DNA of 64,000 nucleotides, taken from positions 310,001-374,000 of the forward strand of contig LMJI01000001.1 in the NCBI GenBank assembly GCA_001429255.1, written 5' to 3'. The notes beneath the pieces were generated by a model, which worked only from the letters and a program-made list of their open reading frames with translations, ran no database searches and had not been told where the DNA came from. The position numbers were made by a program, and so were the translations under genes. Position 1 is the first letter of the stretch, and each line of letters starts with the position of its first letter. Below, piece after piece: positions 50,998-60,103 of the stretch. This stretch comes from Cellulomonas sp. Root930 (GTDB lineage: Bacteria; Actinomycetota; Actinomycetes; Actinomycetales; Cellulomonadaceae).

Positions 50998-51106
50998 CGG
51001 AAGGCTAGGGCGTTCTGGCGCTGGCCAACTGACGGCGCGCAATCTGCCGAGGTCATGTCATCAACGGCGCCCGCGTCGCCGTTCGCCAGCAGGTCGTCGT
51101 GGCGTG

Positions 51107-53650
51107 TCAACTCGCCGACATGAGTAGGAGCTGGATCGCGTAGATGTCCGCGTAGTTGGCCGGCCCGGCTGCGGTGGCGTCATACCGCGCGTTGTGCCGG
51201 AAGTAGCTCATGTTCACGGCATCGCGGTCGTTCAGGAGCGTGACGCGGTACTGCACGCCGGCTCGGAGTTGAACGTCGACGAACGTGGAGTTGCGGACCT
51301 CGTCCCATCCACCGGTGTTCGGCAACACGACGATGCCGGACGTGACGAGCACATCGGAACCGACCTCACGCACGTCGACTCTCTTCACTCCGCTGGCCAC
51401 GCCCGACTCCACCCCGATCCCGAGAGAAGCCTGGGCCTGGACCTTGTACCGGCCGGTCCGCTCGGGGGTAAACGTGGCGCTCAGCTGGTCGTGAGTACGC
51501 GTGCCCCAGTCTCGGTAGTGCGCCCCGGCCGGACCCGACACCAACTCTCCCCCTGTGGCGTGCAAAGCGTCGGCGGTGGCCTTGAGGACGCGCTGATAGT
51601 CCTGCCCCCAGTAGCAGACCGGTTCGGCGTGCTGACTGGTGTTTCCGGTCGACGCGAATCGCATTCGTAGGCTGTAGCAGGACGACTGTGTGTTGACGGT
51701 GGTCGAGCCCGGCGCCTCCCACGTGAACCGTCCAGAGCCGGGCCGGACGTCGGATTCAATCACCTGCCCGTCGCGCAGGACCTCCAGACTCACCCTCGTC
51801 GGGTCAGCGCTGCCGAGGTCCACGTCGAGCATCAGACGGCTGGCTTGCGCGTTGAGCCGCACGGCTCGCAGCACCGGGGCGGCAGGAGCGTAGAGGCGCT
51901 CGCGGTCGCTGAGCGAGGTCGTCCGTGCGGCGAAGGAATGAGAGTCGGGCCAGCCCAGGGTGACCACGAGGTCAGACCTCTGCCCGAGCATCGCCTCTGT
52001 GATCGCACTCCTCGGATCGAGGTGTCGGCCGTCGAGCGTCATCGCCGTCACGGTGTAGGCCCCGATCTGGTCGACGTCGGGCGGCAGGGTCAGGGTCACA
52101 TCGAGGCGCTTCCCGCGGTAGGCGATCCCGGAGAGGGCGATCTCCGAGCTGTCCGGGAAGAACTCATGGCGGATCTGGGCAGGCAGGAACGGCGCGATGT
52201 GTAGGCCGTCGGGTCGGGCGTCGACGCCGAAGGTGGTGTGCTGGATCAGCGAGAGCATGCCTGCGACGCTCCAGAGCTGGCGCTCGGAGTTGATCCGCGT
52301 CCCAGTGCCGCCGTCGGTGAGGTCCATGTTCTCCATGTGAGAGCCGTGCAGCGCTGCTCCGCGGACCAGAGAGCGGAACGACGCGGCAGAGACGCCGTCG
52401 TTGTCGGTGACGGCAGCAGCCCTGGCGAGGTAGGCGGTCACGAAGGGCCAGATGCCCTTGTTGTGGTACGCCTGAGCCGGGCCGCCGTCCGCGTCCCGGT
52501 CGTCTTCTTGCGGGGCGAGGACCGGGGGTCCCCAGGGCGTCTGCGGATAGTTCGCGATCGCACTGCGCGCCTGCTCCGGGGTGGCGATGCCGGTGACGAC
52601 CGCCAGCGCCGTGCCGAGGGCGTCGTACCGCCGGACGGGGGTCCGGTCGAGCTCGGTGGTCAGCATCTGGGAGAACTGACCCTCCGCGGGCAGCCACAGG
52701 CGATCCCTGATCGCGTCGGTCAGGGCGTCGGCCCAGGCGCGGTATGTCGTCGCGGCGGAGGCGTAGCCCGCGTCTCGGGCGAGGTTGGCGGCCGCGTCCA
52801 GGGCCATCCAGTGGTTGACGTTGGTGGACAGGGCCTCCGAGGTCGCGATGTAAGCGACGTCGTCGGCCGTCCACTGCGGGTAGGACTGCTGGCGCCAGTC
52901 GAGGAAGGACTGCTCGCCTCGGTACAGACCGGTACGGGTGTCGTAGACGACCCGCCGGTCGTGCTCGATCGTGTTCCGGATCGCCTCGTAGGCCTGGGCG
53001 GCGAACGAGGCCCGATCGGCAGCCGGGAGCCAGTCAAGGAGCTCGCCCGCCGCCTGCGCCCAGACGACACGGTCGGTCGAGTTCGGGTAGCTGCCCCCCG
53101 TGCCGGTGTCCTGGACGATCTGGGTGTTCCCGGTCCCGTCCCGACGGTCGCTGAGCTTGAAGAGGAGCGTGTTCCGGGTGCGCAGAGGGTTCAGGGCCGC
53201 GAGGCCCAGGTCGGCGGCGTACGCGGCGTCGCGGGTCCAGACGTAGGTCCAGTCGGCGCCCGTCTGGTAGCACCCGCCGGGGCAGGCGATCGGGGCTCCC
53301 CCGGCGTACGCCGCATCGCTGACCTCGGCGACCTCGTTCTGCCGGGCTTCCTCGACGGCGAGCGCGTAGAGGCTGTCGACGACGACCGAGCCCGTGCGTA
53401 GCACGGGCGTGCCGGCCGGCTCGGTGAACCAGCGGTCGATCCCAGCGTCGGTGTCCAGAGAGTAGGTGCGCCTGCAGTCGTCGGTCACGTGCTCGACCGC
53501 CATCGTCGAGGTGCCGGTGCTGTCGCGGTAGGTCCCCGGGGCGGTCGCCCCCTGCGCGCACCCGTCGGAGGTGGTAGGTGCTGCTGCGCTCACCGTCCCG
53601 ACAAGGAGCGGGACCATCAGGATCGTCAGGAGGCGGCGGAGGTGCGGCAC
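51107..53650 (-). CDS. secreted six-hairpin glycosidase-like protein (glucoamylase/GH15-like)
   Basis: The GTG at 53650 has AAGGAA four bases upstream. Of 847 residues, about 22 form a signal peptide (LLTILMVPLLVGTVSAA). The main domain (about 60 to 500) is an alpha/alpha-barrel with YVWTRDAAYAADLGLAALNP, SFLDWRQQSYPQW, STNVNHWMALDAAANLARDA and QAYHNKGIWPFVTAYLARAA, the pattern of glucoamylase/GH15 and related six-hairpin enzymes. C-terminal beta-rich regions (about 560 to 847) look like carbohydrate-binding modules. It is last in a minus-strand series of GH31, GH13 and this gene, so alpha-glucan breakdown is the likely task. Confidence 0.7.
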   Translation of the reverse strand: MPHLRRLLTILMVPLLVGTVSAAAPTTSDGCAQGATAPGTYRDSTGTSTMAVEHVTDDCRRTYSLDTDAGIDRWFTEPAGTPVLRTGSVVVDSLYALAVEEARQNEVAEVSDAAYAGGAPIACPGGCYQTGADWTYVWTRDAAYAADLGLAALNPLRTRNTLLFKLSDRRDGTGNTQIVQDTGTGGSYPNSTDRVVWAQAAGELLDWLPAADRASFAAQAYEAIRNTIEHDRRVVYDTRTGLYRGEQSFLDWRQQSYPQWTADDVAYIATSEALSTNVNHWMALDAAANLARDAGYASAATTYRAWADALTDAIRDRLWLPAEGQFSQMLTTELDRTPVRRYDALGTALAVVTGIATPEQARSAIANYPQTPWGPPVLAPQEDDRDADGGPAQAYHNKGIWPFVTAYLARAAAVTDNDGVSAASFRSLVRGAALHGSHMENMDLTDGGTGTRINSERQLWSVAGMLSLIQHTTFGVDARPDGLHIAPFLPAQIRHEFFPDSSEIALSGIAYRGKRLDVTLTLPPDVDQIGAYTVTAMTLDGRHLDPRSAITEAMLGQRSDLVVTLGWPDSHSFAARTTSLSDRERLYAPAAPVLRAVRLNAQASRLMLDVDLGSADPTRVSLEVLRDGQVIESDVRPGSGRFTWEAPGSTTVNTQSSCYSLRMRFASTGNTSQHAEPVCYWGQDYQRVLKATADALHATGGELVSGPAGAHYRDWGTRTHDQLSATFTPERTGRYKVQAQASLGIGVESGVASGVKRVDVREVGSDVLVTSGIVVLPNTGGWDEVRNSTFVDVQLRAGVQYRVTLLNDRDAVNMSYFRHNARYDATAAGPANYADIYAIQLLLMSAS

Positions 53651-53700
53651 GGGGTTCCTTCGGTCGGGTGAGCGCGCGCTGCGTCATTGCAGTCGTGCGT

Positions 53701-53736
53701 GACCGCACCCCCCGCCTCGGAACGGGGGGTGCGGTC
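53701..53736 (-). terminator. 13-bp GC hairpin downstream of GH13 gene
   Basis: GACCGCACCCCCC pairs with GGGGGGTGCGGTC around a ten-base loop. It lies between the GH13 stop and the start of the six-hairpin gene, so it would separate the two transcripts or attenuate read-through. Confidence 0.65.
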
Positions 53737-53753
53737 GGTCGTGCGGGATCAGG

Positions 53754-55940
53754 TCATGCCGGGTTGCGAACCACCCGGGTGACGGTCGGTGACGTGCTGG
53801 TGTGGCCGGCGTTGTCGGTCACGACGGCGGCGAACTGCAGACGTGTGCCGAGCGGGTGCGCGGTGACGTCGTAGTAGACCGAGTAGTTCGGGTTGTCATC
53901 GGAGCCGATGAGCGTCCACTCCTGGGTCCCGGCGACCCGGACGGCGAACGACACGGTCGCGTACCCGTTGCCTGTCACGGTCGCCTCGATCTGCTGGCGG
54001 CCGCTGACTCCGGGCCCGACGGGCAGGTTGGTGATCCGCGCCGTCGGTGCCGCCTCGCTGGCGGCGACCGGCACAGCAGCCCGGAACACCTGCGCCGACA
54101 GGCGAGGAACGGTGACGGTCAGGGTCGAGTCGGCTGCGGTCTGCAGCGTCGTGTTCCCGGCCGGGTAGACCCGAGTGAACGGCATCCCGGCCGAGTAGGT
54201 CGGGATCGCGACCGTCTTGTCCTCGGTGCTGTTGTTCAGCGCGACGACGTATTCGATCTGCTCGGTGGCGCCGATGCGACTGAACGCGTACACGCCTGCC
54301 TCGTCGGAGGCGTACCGCTCCACCTGGGTGCCGTTGCGCAGCGCAGGGTGGGCCTCGGTGACGTTGCTGAGCCGCTGGATGTACCGGAACATCGGGTGCC
54401 GGGTGTCCCAGTTGTCCTGCGCCATCGTCGAGATCGTCCCGATGAGGTCGTCATCGAGGTACTGCGGCACCTGCGAGGCGAACATGCTCTGCCGCGCGAA
54501 CTGGTCCATGCCGTCCGCGTCGCCCTCGGAGGCGAAGCCCTGCTCGTCGCCGTAGTAGACGACCGGGTTGCCGCGGGCCAGGAACAGCAGCTCGTGCGCC
54601 AGCTCCATGCGACGCAGCTGCTCCCAGTCCGAGCTGCCAGGGTTGTCCGCCCGGATCATCCAGCCGATCCGGCCGCGGTCGTGGTTGTCCACGAACGTGG
54701 TCAGCTGGTAGGCGTTCGAGTCGTGGTCGGTGAACCAGTCGTCGTTCGCGAACAGCTCGCGAAGAGACGACGCCGGCGCAGTCGACTGCGACGCGAACTT
54801 GCGAGCCTGGCCTTGGAACGAGAAGTCCAGCACCGACTGGTACTTGTCCCTCGTCGTGTACATGGACAGCTCGACCTCGTCCTCCACGGCAGCCTCGCCG
54901 AACATGAAGAACTCCGGCTTCCCGTTGGCGCGGGCGTAGTCGAGGATCCCGTCGTTGAACGCCTGCCAGAACTCCCCGTTCACGTGCCGGGTGGTGTCGA
55001 TCCGGTAGCCGTCGATGCCGTAGTCGTCGATCCACTTGCGGTAGATCTGCACGAACCCCTCGGACACCTCCGGGCGCTCGGTGAACAGGTCGTCCAGGCC
55101 GAAGAAGTCGCCGTACAGCGAGTTCTCCCCCTCGAACGTCGTCTCCCCGCGGTTGTGGTACATGGTCACGTCGTTGAGCCAGGCTGGTGACTTGGCCACC
55201 TCGTCTCCCGGCTGCCGGAACGTCGGGGTGTACGGGAAGCTGACCTGCGGATCGAGGGCCGGGAAGTCCGACTGCTGGGCATAGTCCCGGTCGTCGAAGG
55301 GCTCCCCCGCGGCGTCCTTGTACGGCACCTCGGACTTCGGGATGTACGGCTGGGACTCGCCCTCCTCGTACGTGATCACGTCGCCGGTGTGGTTGGCGAC
55401 GATGTCGAAGAAGACCTTCATGCCCTTGGCGTGGGCGGCGTTGACGAGGTCGCGCAGGTCCTGCTCGGAGCCGACGTGCGGGTCGACCTGGTCGAACTTG
55501 GTGATCCAGTACCCGTGGTAGGACGCGGTCTGGTTGGGTGCCTCACCGAAGATCCAGTCGTTGTACATCGGTGGGGTGATCCAGATGGATGTCATGCCGA
55601 GGGACTGGATGTAGTCGAGCTTGGACGTGACCCCCTTGAGGTCTCCGCCGTTGTAGTAGGCGCGGCTGGTTGGGTCGTACCCGTTGTCGAGCGGACCTCC
55701 GGGTACACCGCCGGTGTCGTTGGACGGGTCGCCGTTGGCGAACCGGTCCGTCATGAGCGAGTAGATCCGCTCGTCAGTGAGCGCAGAGCGCAGGCTCGGG
55801 CCCGCCACGGTGGCGGGACTCGGCCCGACGGGTGGTGGTGGGACCGCGAGCGCCGGCGCGGGAGCGGCGACGACGGCCGCGCCGACCGCCAGCACCAGTG
55901 CCGCACGCTGCGGCCGGGTGGTTCGGTGTCGAACGTTCAT
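53754..55940 (-). CDS. secreted alpha-amylase family (GH13) glycoside hydrolase
   Basis: The 728-residue product has a signal peptide (residues 1 to 32, ending APALA). The (beta/alpha)8 domain shows all GH13 regions: FFDIVANHTGD, the nucleophile Asp in GIDGYRIDTTRHVNGEFW, the acid Glu in FMFGEAAVEDEVEL, and TTFVDNHDRGR. A C-domain follows and then an Ig-like module (about 630 to 728). The layout is that of extracellular maltogenic or alpha-amylases acting on starch or maltodextrin. AGGAG lies seven bases before the ATG. It is transcribed 14 bases after the GH31 gene. Confidence 0.9.
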   Translation of the reverse strand: MNVRHRTTRPQRAALVLAVGAAVVAAPAPALAVPPPPVGPSPATVAGPSLRSALTDERIYSLMTDRFANGDPSNDTGGVPGGPLDNGYDPTSRAYYNGGDLKGVTSKLDYIQSLGMTSIWITPPMYNDWIFGEAPNQTASYHGYWITKFDQVDPHVGSEQDLRDLVNAAHAKGMKVFFDIVANHTGDVITYEEGESQPYIPKSEVPYKDAAGEPFDDRDYAQQSDFPALDPQVSFPYTPTFRQPGDEVAKSPAWLNDVTMYHNRGETTFEGENSLYGDFFGLDDLFTERPEVSEGFVQIYRKWIDDYGIDGYRIDTTRHVNGEFWQAFNDGILDYARANGKPEFFMFGEAAVEDEVELSMYTTRDKYQSVLDFSFQGQARKFASQSTAPASSLRELFANDDWFTDHDSNAYQLTTFVDNHDRGRIGWMIRADNPGSSDWEQLRRMELAHELLFLARGNPVVYYGDEQGFASEGDADGMDQFARQSMFASQVPQYLDDDLIGTISTMAQDNWDTRHPMFRYIQRLSNVTEAHPALRNGTQVERYASDEAGVYAFSRIGATEQIEYVVALNNSTEDKTVAIPTYSAGMPFTRVYPAGNTTLQTAADSTLTVTVPRLSAQVFRAAVPVAASEAAPTARITNLPVGPGVSGRQQIEATVTGNGYATVSFAVRVAGTQEWTLIGSDDNPNYSVYYDVTAHPLGTRLQFAAVVTDNAGHTSTSPTVTRVVRNPA

Positions 55941-55954
55941 GGTCTGGCTCCTGC

Positions 55955-58675
55955 TCAGCGAAGGGCCCCGGAGCGTCCGCTGAACTGCAGCGTGACGGGC
56001 TCCGTGGTCGTGGCGGGAATCGTGATGGTGGCGACGCGCTTGTCGGCGTCGTAGGTGACGGGCAGCGTCTCGGCGGTGATGCCACCGTCGGGTCGCATGA
56101 CGCCGGGACGAGGCTGGGTGACCTTGCCGACGACCGCGGCCGGCAGCGGTCGCGGCACGTCGTGCACCTTGAGGGTGACGGTGGTGATCGCCGAGTCGTA
56201 CCCGTCGTGCACAACCTCCTGCTGCAGGCGCACGGAGCCGCCGGCAGACCTGGTCGCGGTGAAGCGGGTCTCGTCGTACTCGCCCTGGTTCTTGTCGTGC
56301 GTCCAGCCGTCGTCCTCGTAGAAGAGGGTGCTGGCCGAGCCGTCGACCCAGGCGTGCAGCTCGAGATCGGTCAGCGGCTTCTCGCCGGTGTGCTGCTGCA
56401 CCTCACGCATCGGCACGATCGAGTCGGACCGCACGTACAGCGGCATGGTCCCCAGAGGTGCCTGGCGAGTGATGGTCTGGCCGCCGTTGAACGTCGACCC
56501 GGTCCACCAGTCGGTCCACCTGCTGCCGGCCGGGAGGTACACCTCACGGGCGCGCTGCCCCTGGGTGACGACCGGGGCGACGAGGAGGTTCTCGCCGAAC
56601 ATGTACTCGTCGTCGATGTCGCGCACGTTCGGGTCGTCCTGGAACTGGTAGATCAAGGGCTGCTGGACGGGCTCGCCGCTCAGCTCAGCGTCGCGGTACG
56701 CGTTGTAGAGGTACGGGAGGAGCTTGTAACGCAGCTCGATGTACCGCTTGCCGATGGCCTCCACCTGAGGTCCGAACGCCCAGGGCTCCTGGCCCTGCTG
56801 GTCCGGCTGGAAGTTGTTGTCGTAGTGGATGCGCGAGAACGGGATGAACGCCCCGACCTGCATCCACCGGGCCATGAGCTCGGGGTTCGCGTCGCCGGCG
56901 AAGCCGCCGATGTCGTTGCCGACCTGCGCGATACCCGAGATCCCGACGTTCGAGTTCTCCGGGATGGTCAGTGCCAGGTGCTCCCAGCTCGACTCGTTGT
57001 CACCCGTCCACAGCGCCGCGTATCGCTGACCGCCCGCGTAGGTGTCACGGGTCAAGATGAACGGCCGCACACCGGGCTTGAACTGGTTGTAGCCCTGCAC
57101 GGTCGACTGCGTCTCGAGGAAGCCGTAGATGTTGTGCACCTCGGTGTGCTGCTGAGTGCCGTGGTTGAACTCCACGTCGATCGGGGCCGTGTGGTACGGC
57201 TCGCTGAAGACGGCCGGCTCGTTCATGTCGAGCCAGAGCCCTTCGACGCCACGGTCGAGCAGGCGCCCGTGCAGGCCTCCCCACCAGTCGCGCACGTCCT
57301 GACGAGTGAAGTCGGGGAACTTCGATGACCCTGCCCAGACGTCACCGATGTAGTCGGTGAAGTTCGGTCCCGTCACCCATGCGTCGAGGTCGTTGCCCTG
57401 GGTGTAGACGTCGAAGTTGTCATCGACCTTGACCCCGGGATCGTTGATCGTCACCGTCTTGACCCCGAGCGCCTCGAGCTGGGCGTCCAGCTCTTCGGGT
57501 GGGAAGTCCTCCTCGTTCCAGGTGAAGACGCGCCAGCCGTCCATGTAGTCGATATCGAAGTTCACGGCGTCGAGCGGGATCTTGCGGTCCCGGTACTCCT
57601 GCGCGACCTCGACCAACCTCTGGCCAGGCTTGTACCCCCACTTGCTCTGCTGCCAACCCATCGTCCACTCCGCAGGCAGCGGCTGACGTCCGGTGAGCTC
57701 GGTGTACCGGGTGAGGATGTCGGCGATCGACGGACCGTTGAAGAAGTAGTACGTCAGGTCCCCGCCGTCGGCGTAGAAGTAGTAGTAGTCGTCGGCCTCA
57801 CTGGCCATCTCGTAGTACGAGCGGTGCGTGTTGTCGAAGAAGATCCCGTACGCGTGGTCGTCACCCTTGAGGCCGTAGAAGAACGGGATGGTCGCGTAGA
57901 CGTAGGGGGCGGTGACCGGGAACTTGTAGTTGTCGGTGTTCCACATGCGCATGCTCTCGCCGCGCTTGTTCAGCCCCCGTGTCTGCTCGCCGAACCCGTA
58001 GAAGTCCTCGTCCGGGTCGGTCTTCTTCACCACGTACGGCTTGCCGTTCTCGTACCCGGAGCCGTAGCGCATGTCGTCCTCGTTGATGACGTTGCCGGCT
58101 GCGTCAAGCATGCGGACACCGAAGCGCTCCTTGAGCACCTCGACGGTCAGGTCGGAGGTGACGATCCGGTACGTGGTGGCCGAGTCCTCCACCGTGAACG
58201 CAACGGGTGCCCAGTCGCGCTTGGCGATGCCCGGTGAGAAGAACTCCTCCTTGCCCTTCGCCCGGACCGAGACCTTCGCCAGGTCATCCGCAAACAGACG
58301 GACTTGTCCCACGTACCCACCGAGGTCGAACAGCGCGCCGTCGGCCGTCGGGGTCACGCCGCTAACCGTGAGCGTCGGCAAGGCGTCCTTGTCGAGGGGG
58401 TTCTCCGGGTGCGGCAGCGCGCCGGTCGGGTCCGGCCACTCCTTGGCCTCGGCGGCCAGTGGCTGATCCTGGGTGCCCTGCTGGTCACCGCCACCGTTCG
58501 CTCGGTCTTGGCGCTCCCGCTGGAGCTCTTCGATCTCCGCACCCCGCTGGACATCGGGATCATCGGGGGCGGCGAGCGCAGGGCCCGCGGGCGTGAGCAT
58601 GAGCACTGCGCTGGTGCTGAGTGCTACCAGCGTGAGGGACCACCGACGATGGGTGGGTGGGGAGCCGAGACGCAT
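55955..58675 (-). CDS. secreted GH31 alpha-glucosidase
   Basis: The ATG at 58675 gives the best signal peptide (WSLTLVALSTSAVLMLTPAG, cleaved after LAA); starts at 58711 and 58723 are possible and none has a clear ribosome-binding site. The 906-residue enzyme has GH31 motifs: FYGLKGDDHAYGIFFDNTHR, GRQPLPAEWTMGWQQSKWGY, the nucleophile in GLWLDMNEPAVFS (Asp near 483), the acid/base in LWTGDNESSWEHL (near 558), and GNDIGGF. It releases glucose from non-reducing ends of maltodextrins outside the cell. It heads an operon with the GH13 gene. Confidence 0.88.
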   Translation of the reverse strand: MRLGSPPTHRRWSLTLVALSTSAVLMLTPAGPALAAPDDPDVQRGAEIEELQRERQDRANGGGDQQGTQDQPLAAEAKEWPDPTGALPHPENPLDKDALPTLTVSGVTPTADGALFDLGGYVGQVRLFADDLAKVSVRAKGKEEFFSPGIAKRDWAPVAFTVEDSATTYRIVTSDLTVEVLKERFGVRMLDAAGNVINEDDMRYGSGYENGKPYVVKKTDPDEDFYGFGEQTRGLNKRGESMRMWNTDNYKFPVTAPYVYATIPFFYGLKGDDHAYGIFFDNTHRSYYEMASEADDYYYFYADGGDLTYYFFNGPSIADILTRYTELTGRQPLPAEWTMGWQQSKWGYKPGQRLVEVAQEYRDRKIPLDAVNFDIDYMDGWRVFTWNEEDFPPEELDAQLEALGVKTVTINDPGVKVDDNFDVYTQGNDLDAWVTGPNFTDYIGDVWAGSSKFPDFTRQDVRDWWGGLHGRLLDRGVEGLWLDMNEPAVFSEPYHTAPIDVEFNHGTQQHTEVHNIYGFLETQSTVQGYNQFKPGVRPFILTRDTYAGGQRYAALWTGDNESSWEHLALTIPENSNVGISGIAQVGNDIGGFAGDANPELMARWMQVGAFIPFSRIHYDNNFQPDQQGQEPWAFGPQVEAIGKRYIELRYKLLPYLYNAYRDAELSGEPVQQPLIYQFQDDPNVRDIDDEYMFGENLLVAPVVTQGQRAREVYLPAGSRWTDWWTGSTFNGGQTITRQAPLGTMPLYVRSDSIVPMREVQQHTGEKPLTDLELHAWVDGSASTLFYEDDGWTHDKNQGEYDETRFTATRSAGGSVRLQQEVVHDGYDSAITTVTLKVHDVPRPLPAAVVGKVTQPRPGVMRPDGGITAETLPVTYDADKRVATITIPATTTEPVTLQFSGRSGALR

Positions 58676-58938
58676 CTGGGACGTGCCGCGGGCATGACGA
58701 AGACCAGGCATGGGAGCCACCAAGGATGTGTGCTGCCGTCGTGGACCGGGCGCGCGGATGACGAGACCACGCGCGATGGGTGAGCGCCGAGCTCAGCTCT
58801 GAACCAACGACGCTTCGCGACCTGACGCGCACCCCCAGGTCCCCCGCCGGTTGGAGGACGCCCCTGCGCGTCTGCGAATCCCGGCAGCAGCGAATCTATG
58901 CAGACGCTGTGAAGGCTGTCAATCGGTCCCGCGACCAT

Positions 58939-58950
58939 GTGAGCGCTCAC
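58939..58950. promoter_or_regulatory. perfect palindrome GTGAGCGCTCAC, LacI/CelR-like operator candidate
   Basis: The 12-bp palindrome has the central CG and flanks of LacI-family operators and resembles the CelR-type core (GGGAGCGCTCCC) known from cellulolytic actinobacteria, with two changes per half. It lies about 265 bases upstream of the GH31 start and about 130 bases before the PAS-ANTAR-STAS gene. Confidence 0.5.
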
Positions 58951-59018
58951 CTTGACTTGCCCCAGAGAACCCGCCAAGCGAGGAGATGCGCCGCCGAACG
59001 GCGGTTCTGGACATCCCG

Positions 59019-59038
59019 TAGTGGAACCGTTTACAGTC
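59019..59038. promoter_or_regulatory. LacI-type operator, copy 1
   Basis: TAGTGGAACCGTTTACAGTC contains, on the minus strand, TGTAAACGGTTCCA, an exact match to TGNAANCGNTTNCA. The identical 20 bases recur at 61259, before the binding-protein gene. The LacI gene in between is the obvious regulator. Confidence 0.75.
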
Positions 59039-59068
59039 CTCGTCGCATGGAGGCTAGACAGACACCGA

Positions 59069-60094
59069 GTGCCGGCCGGCCAACTCTGTGAGGCGACCCG
59101 ATCCAGAGGGACGGCTCCGAGAGATCGCTCCAACCGACTGGGACACGAAGGGGGCACAACCATCCTGAACGAGAAGCACACGGGGCGTGTCTGCCGGTTC
59201 CTGTACGGCATCCATCACGACCAGTGGACCTGGTCAGACGCCATGTTCACGCTGCACGGCCTCGAGCCGGGGGCGGTCAGCCCGAGCCGCGGTCTGCTGC
59301 TGCAGCACGCCCGACCCGAGCACCGGCCCCATCTCGCGGCGGCTCTGAGCGACACGAGGTCCACCGAGTGCGAGTACACCCTCGTGTCAGGGAGGGGACG
59401 CGAGCACGACGTCGTCCTCGTCGCAGACCAGGCACAGAACGGGATCGTCAGTGGCCACCTGATCGACATCACCACACGTTCGAGCGCGCAACGCTCGAGG
59501 GCGGTCATCGAGCAGGCGAAGGGCATGATGATGCTGGCCCACGGTGTGGAGAGCGACCGCGCGTTCGAGCTCCTCGCCTGGTGCTCTCAACAGCACAACG
59601 TCAAGCTCTCAGCCTTGGCTGATCGGCTCGTCTCCCAGGTACGGTGCGGCGGCGTGGCAGGACCAGAGCTCCGCCTGCACCTCGACGACCTTCTGCTCGA
59701 CTGCTCCAGGTCGAGCCCACCTCTCACCGTCGAAGGCGGGCGACCCCGGCGCGAAGCGTTGCATGTCGTCGATCAGAACGGCGTCTCGGCGATCCGGCTG
59801 GAGGGCCAGATCGACCTCGTGTCGGCCAACGAGCTGAGCAGCCTCTGCGGCACCCTGCTCGCCTCTGCCCGGCCGGCCGACGTCCTCACGGTCGACCTGC
59901 GCGCGGCCAGCAACGTCGGCGCGGCTGGCGTGTCAGTGCTGCACGCGCTGTACCGCAAGTGCCTGGCTGCCGGCGTCGCCCTTGCGATCCTCGTGGACCG
60001 GCAACAGCCCGCGGCTGTCGCACGGCTCCAGGGACTTCCGCTACAGCCCGGCGACGAGGGCACGTCCGATCAGTGCGCGGTCACGGGGTCGTGA
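59069..60094 (+). CDS. PAS-ANTAR-STAS domain regulator
   Basis: The domains are a PAS_3-like fold (CRFLYGIHHDQWTWSDAMFT through SGHLIDITTRS), an ANTAR RNA-binding helix pair (RSRAVIEQAKGMMMLAHGVE, then ALADRLVSQV) and a STAS domain (VSAIRLEGQIDLVSANELSS). ANTAR proteins act by antitermination at tandem hairpins in mRNA. The STAS site reads SNVGAAGVSVL, lacking the phosphorylatable Ser of anti-sigma antagonists. The start is unsure: GTG at 59069 lacks a ribosome site, while AGGGGG precedes CTG at 59165, and the first ATG (59242) would cut the PAS domain. A LacI-type operator lies just upstream. Confidence 0.7.
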   Translation: MPAGQLCEATRSRGTAPRDRSNRLGHEGGTTILNEKHTGRVCRFLYGIHHDQWTWSDAMFTLHGLEPGAVSPSRGLLLQHARPEHRPHLAAALSDTRSTECEYTLVSGRGREHDVVLVADQAQNGIVSGHLIDITTRSSAQRSRAVIEQAKGMMMLAHGVESDRAFELLAWCSQQHNVKLSALADRLVSQVRCGGVAGPELRLHLDDLLLDCSRSSPPLTVEGGRPRREALHVVDQNGVSAIRLEGQIDLVSANELSSLCGTLLASARPADVLTVDLRAASNVGAAGVSVLHALYRKCLAAGVALAILVDRQQPAAVARLQGLPLQPGDEGTSDQCAVTGS

Positions 60095-60103
60095 CGTCGG
60101 CCC

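Larger units (their letters stand above)
58676..59068. other. divergent regulatory region between GH31 and PAS-ANTAR-STAS genes
   Basis: This region of about 390 bases holds no gene. It carries the 12-bp palindrome at 58939 and the 20-base LacI-type site at 59019. The sequence between them (TTGACT at 58953) may supply a -35 element for the plus-strand gene. Confidence 0.5.
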
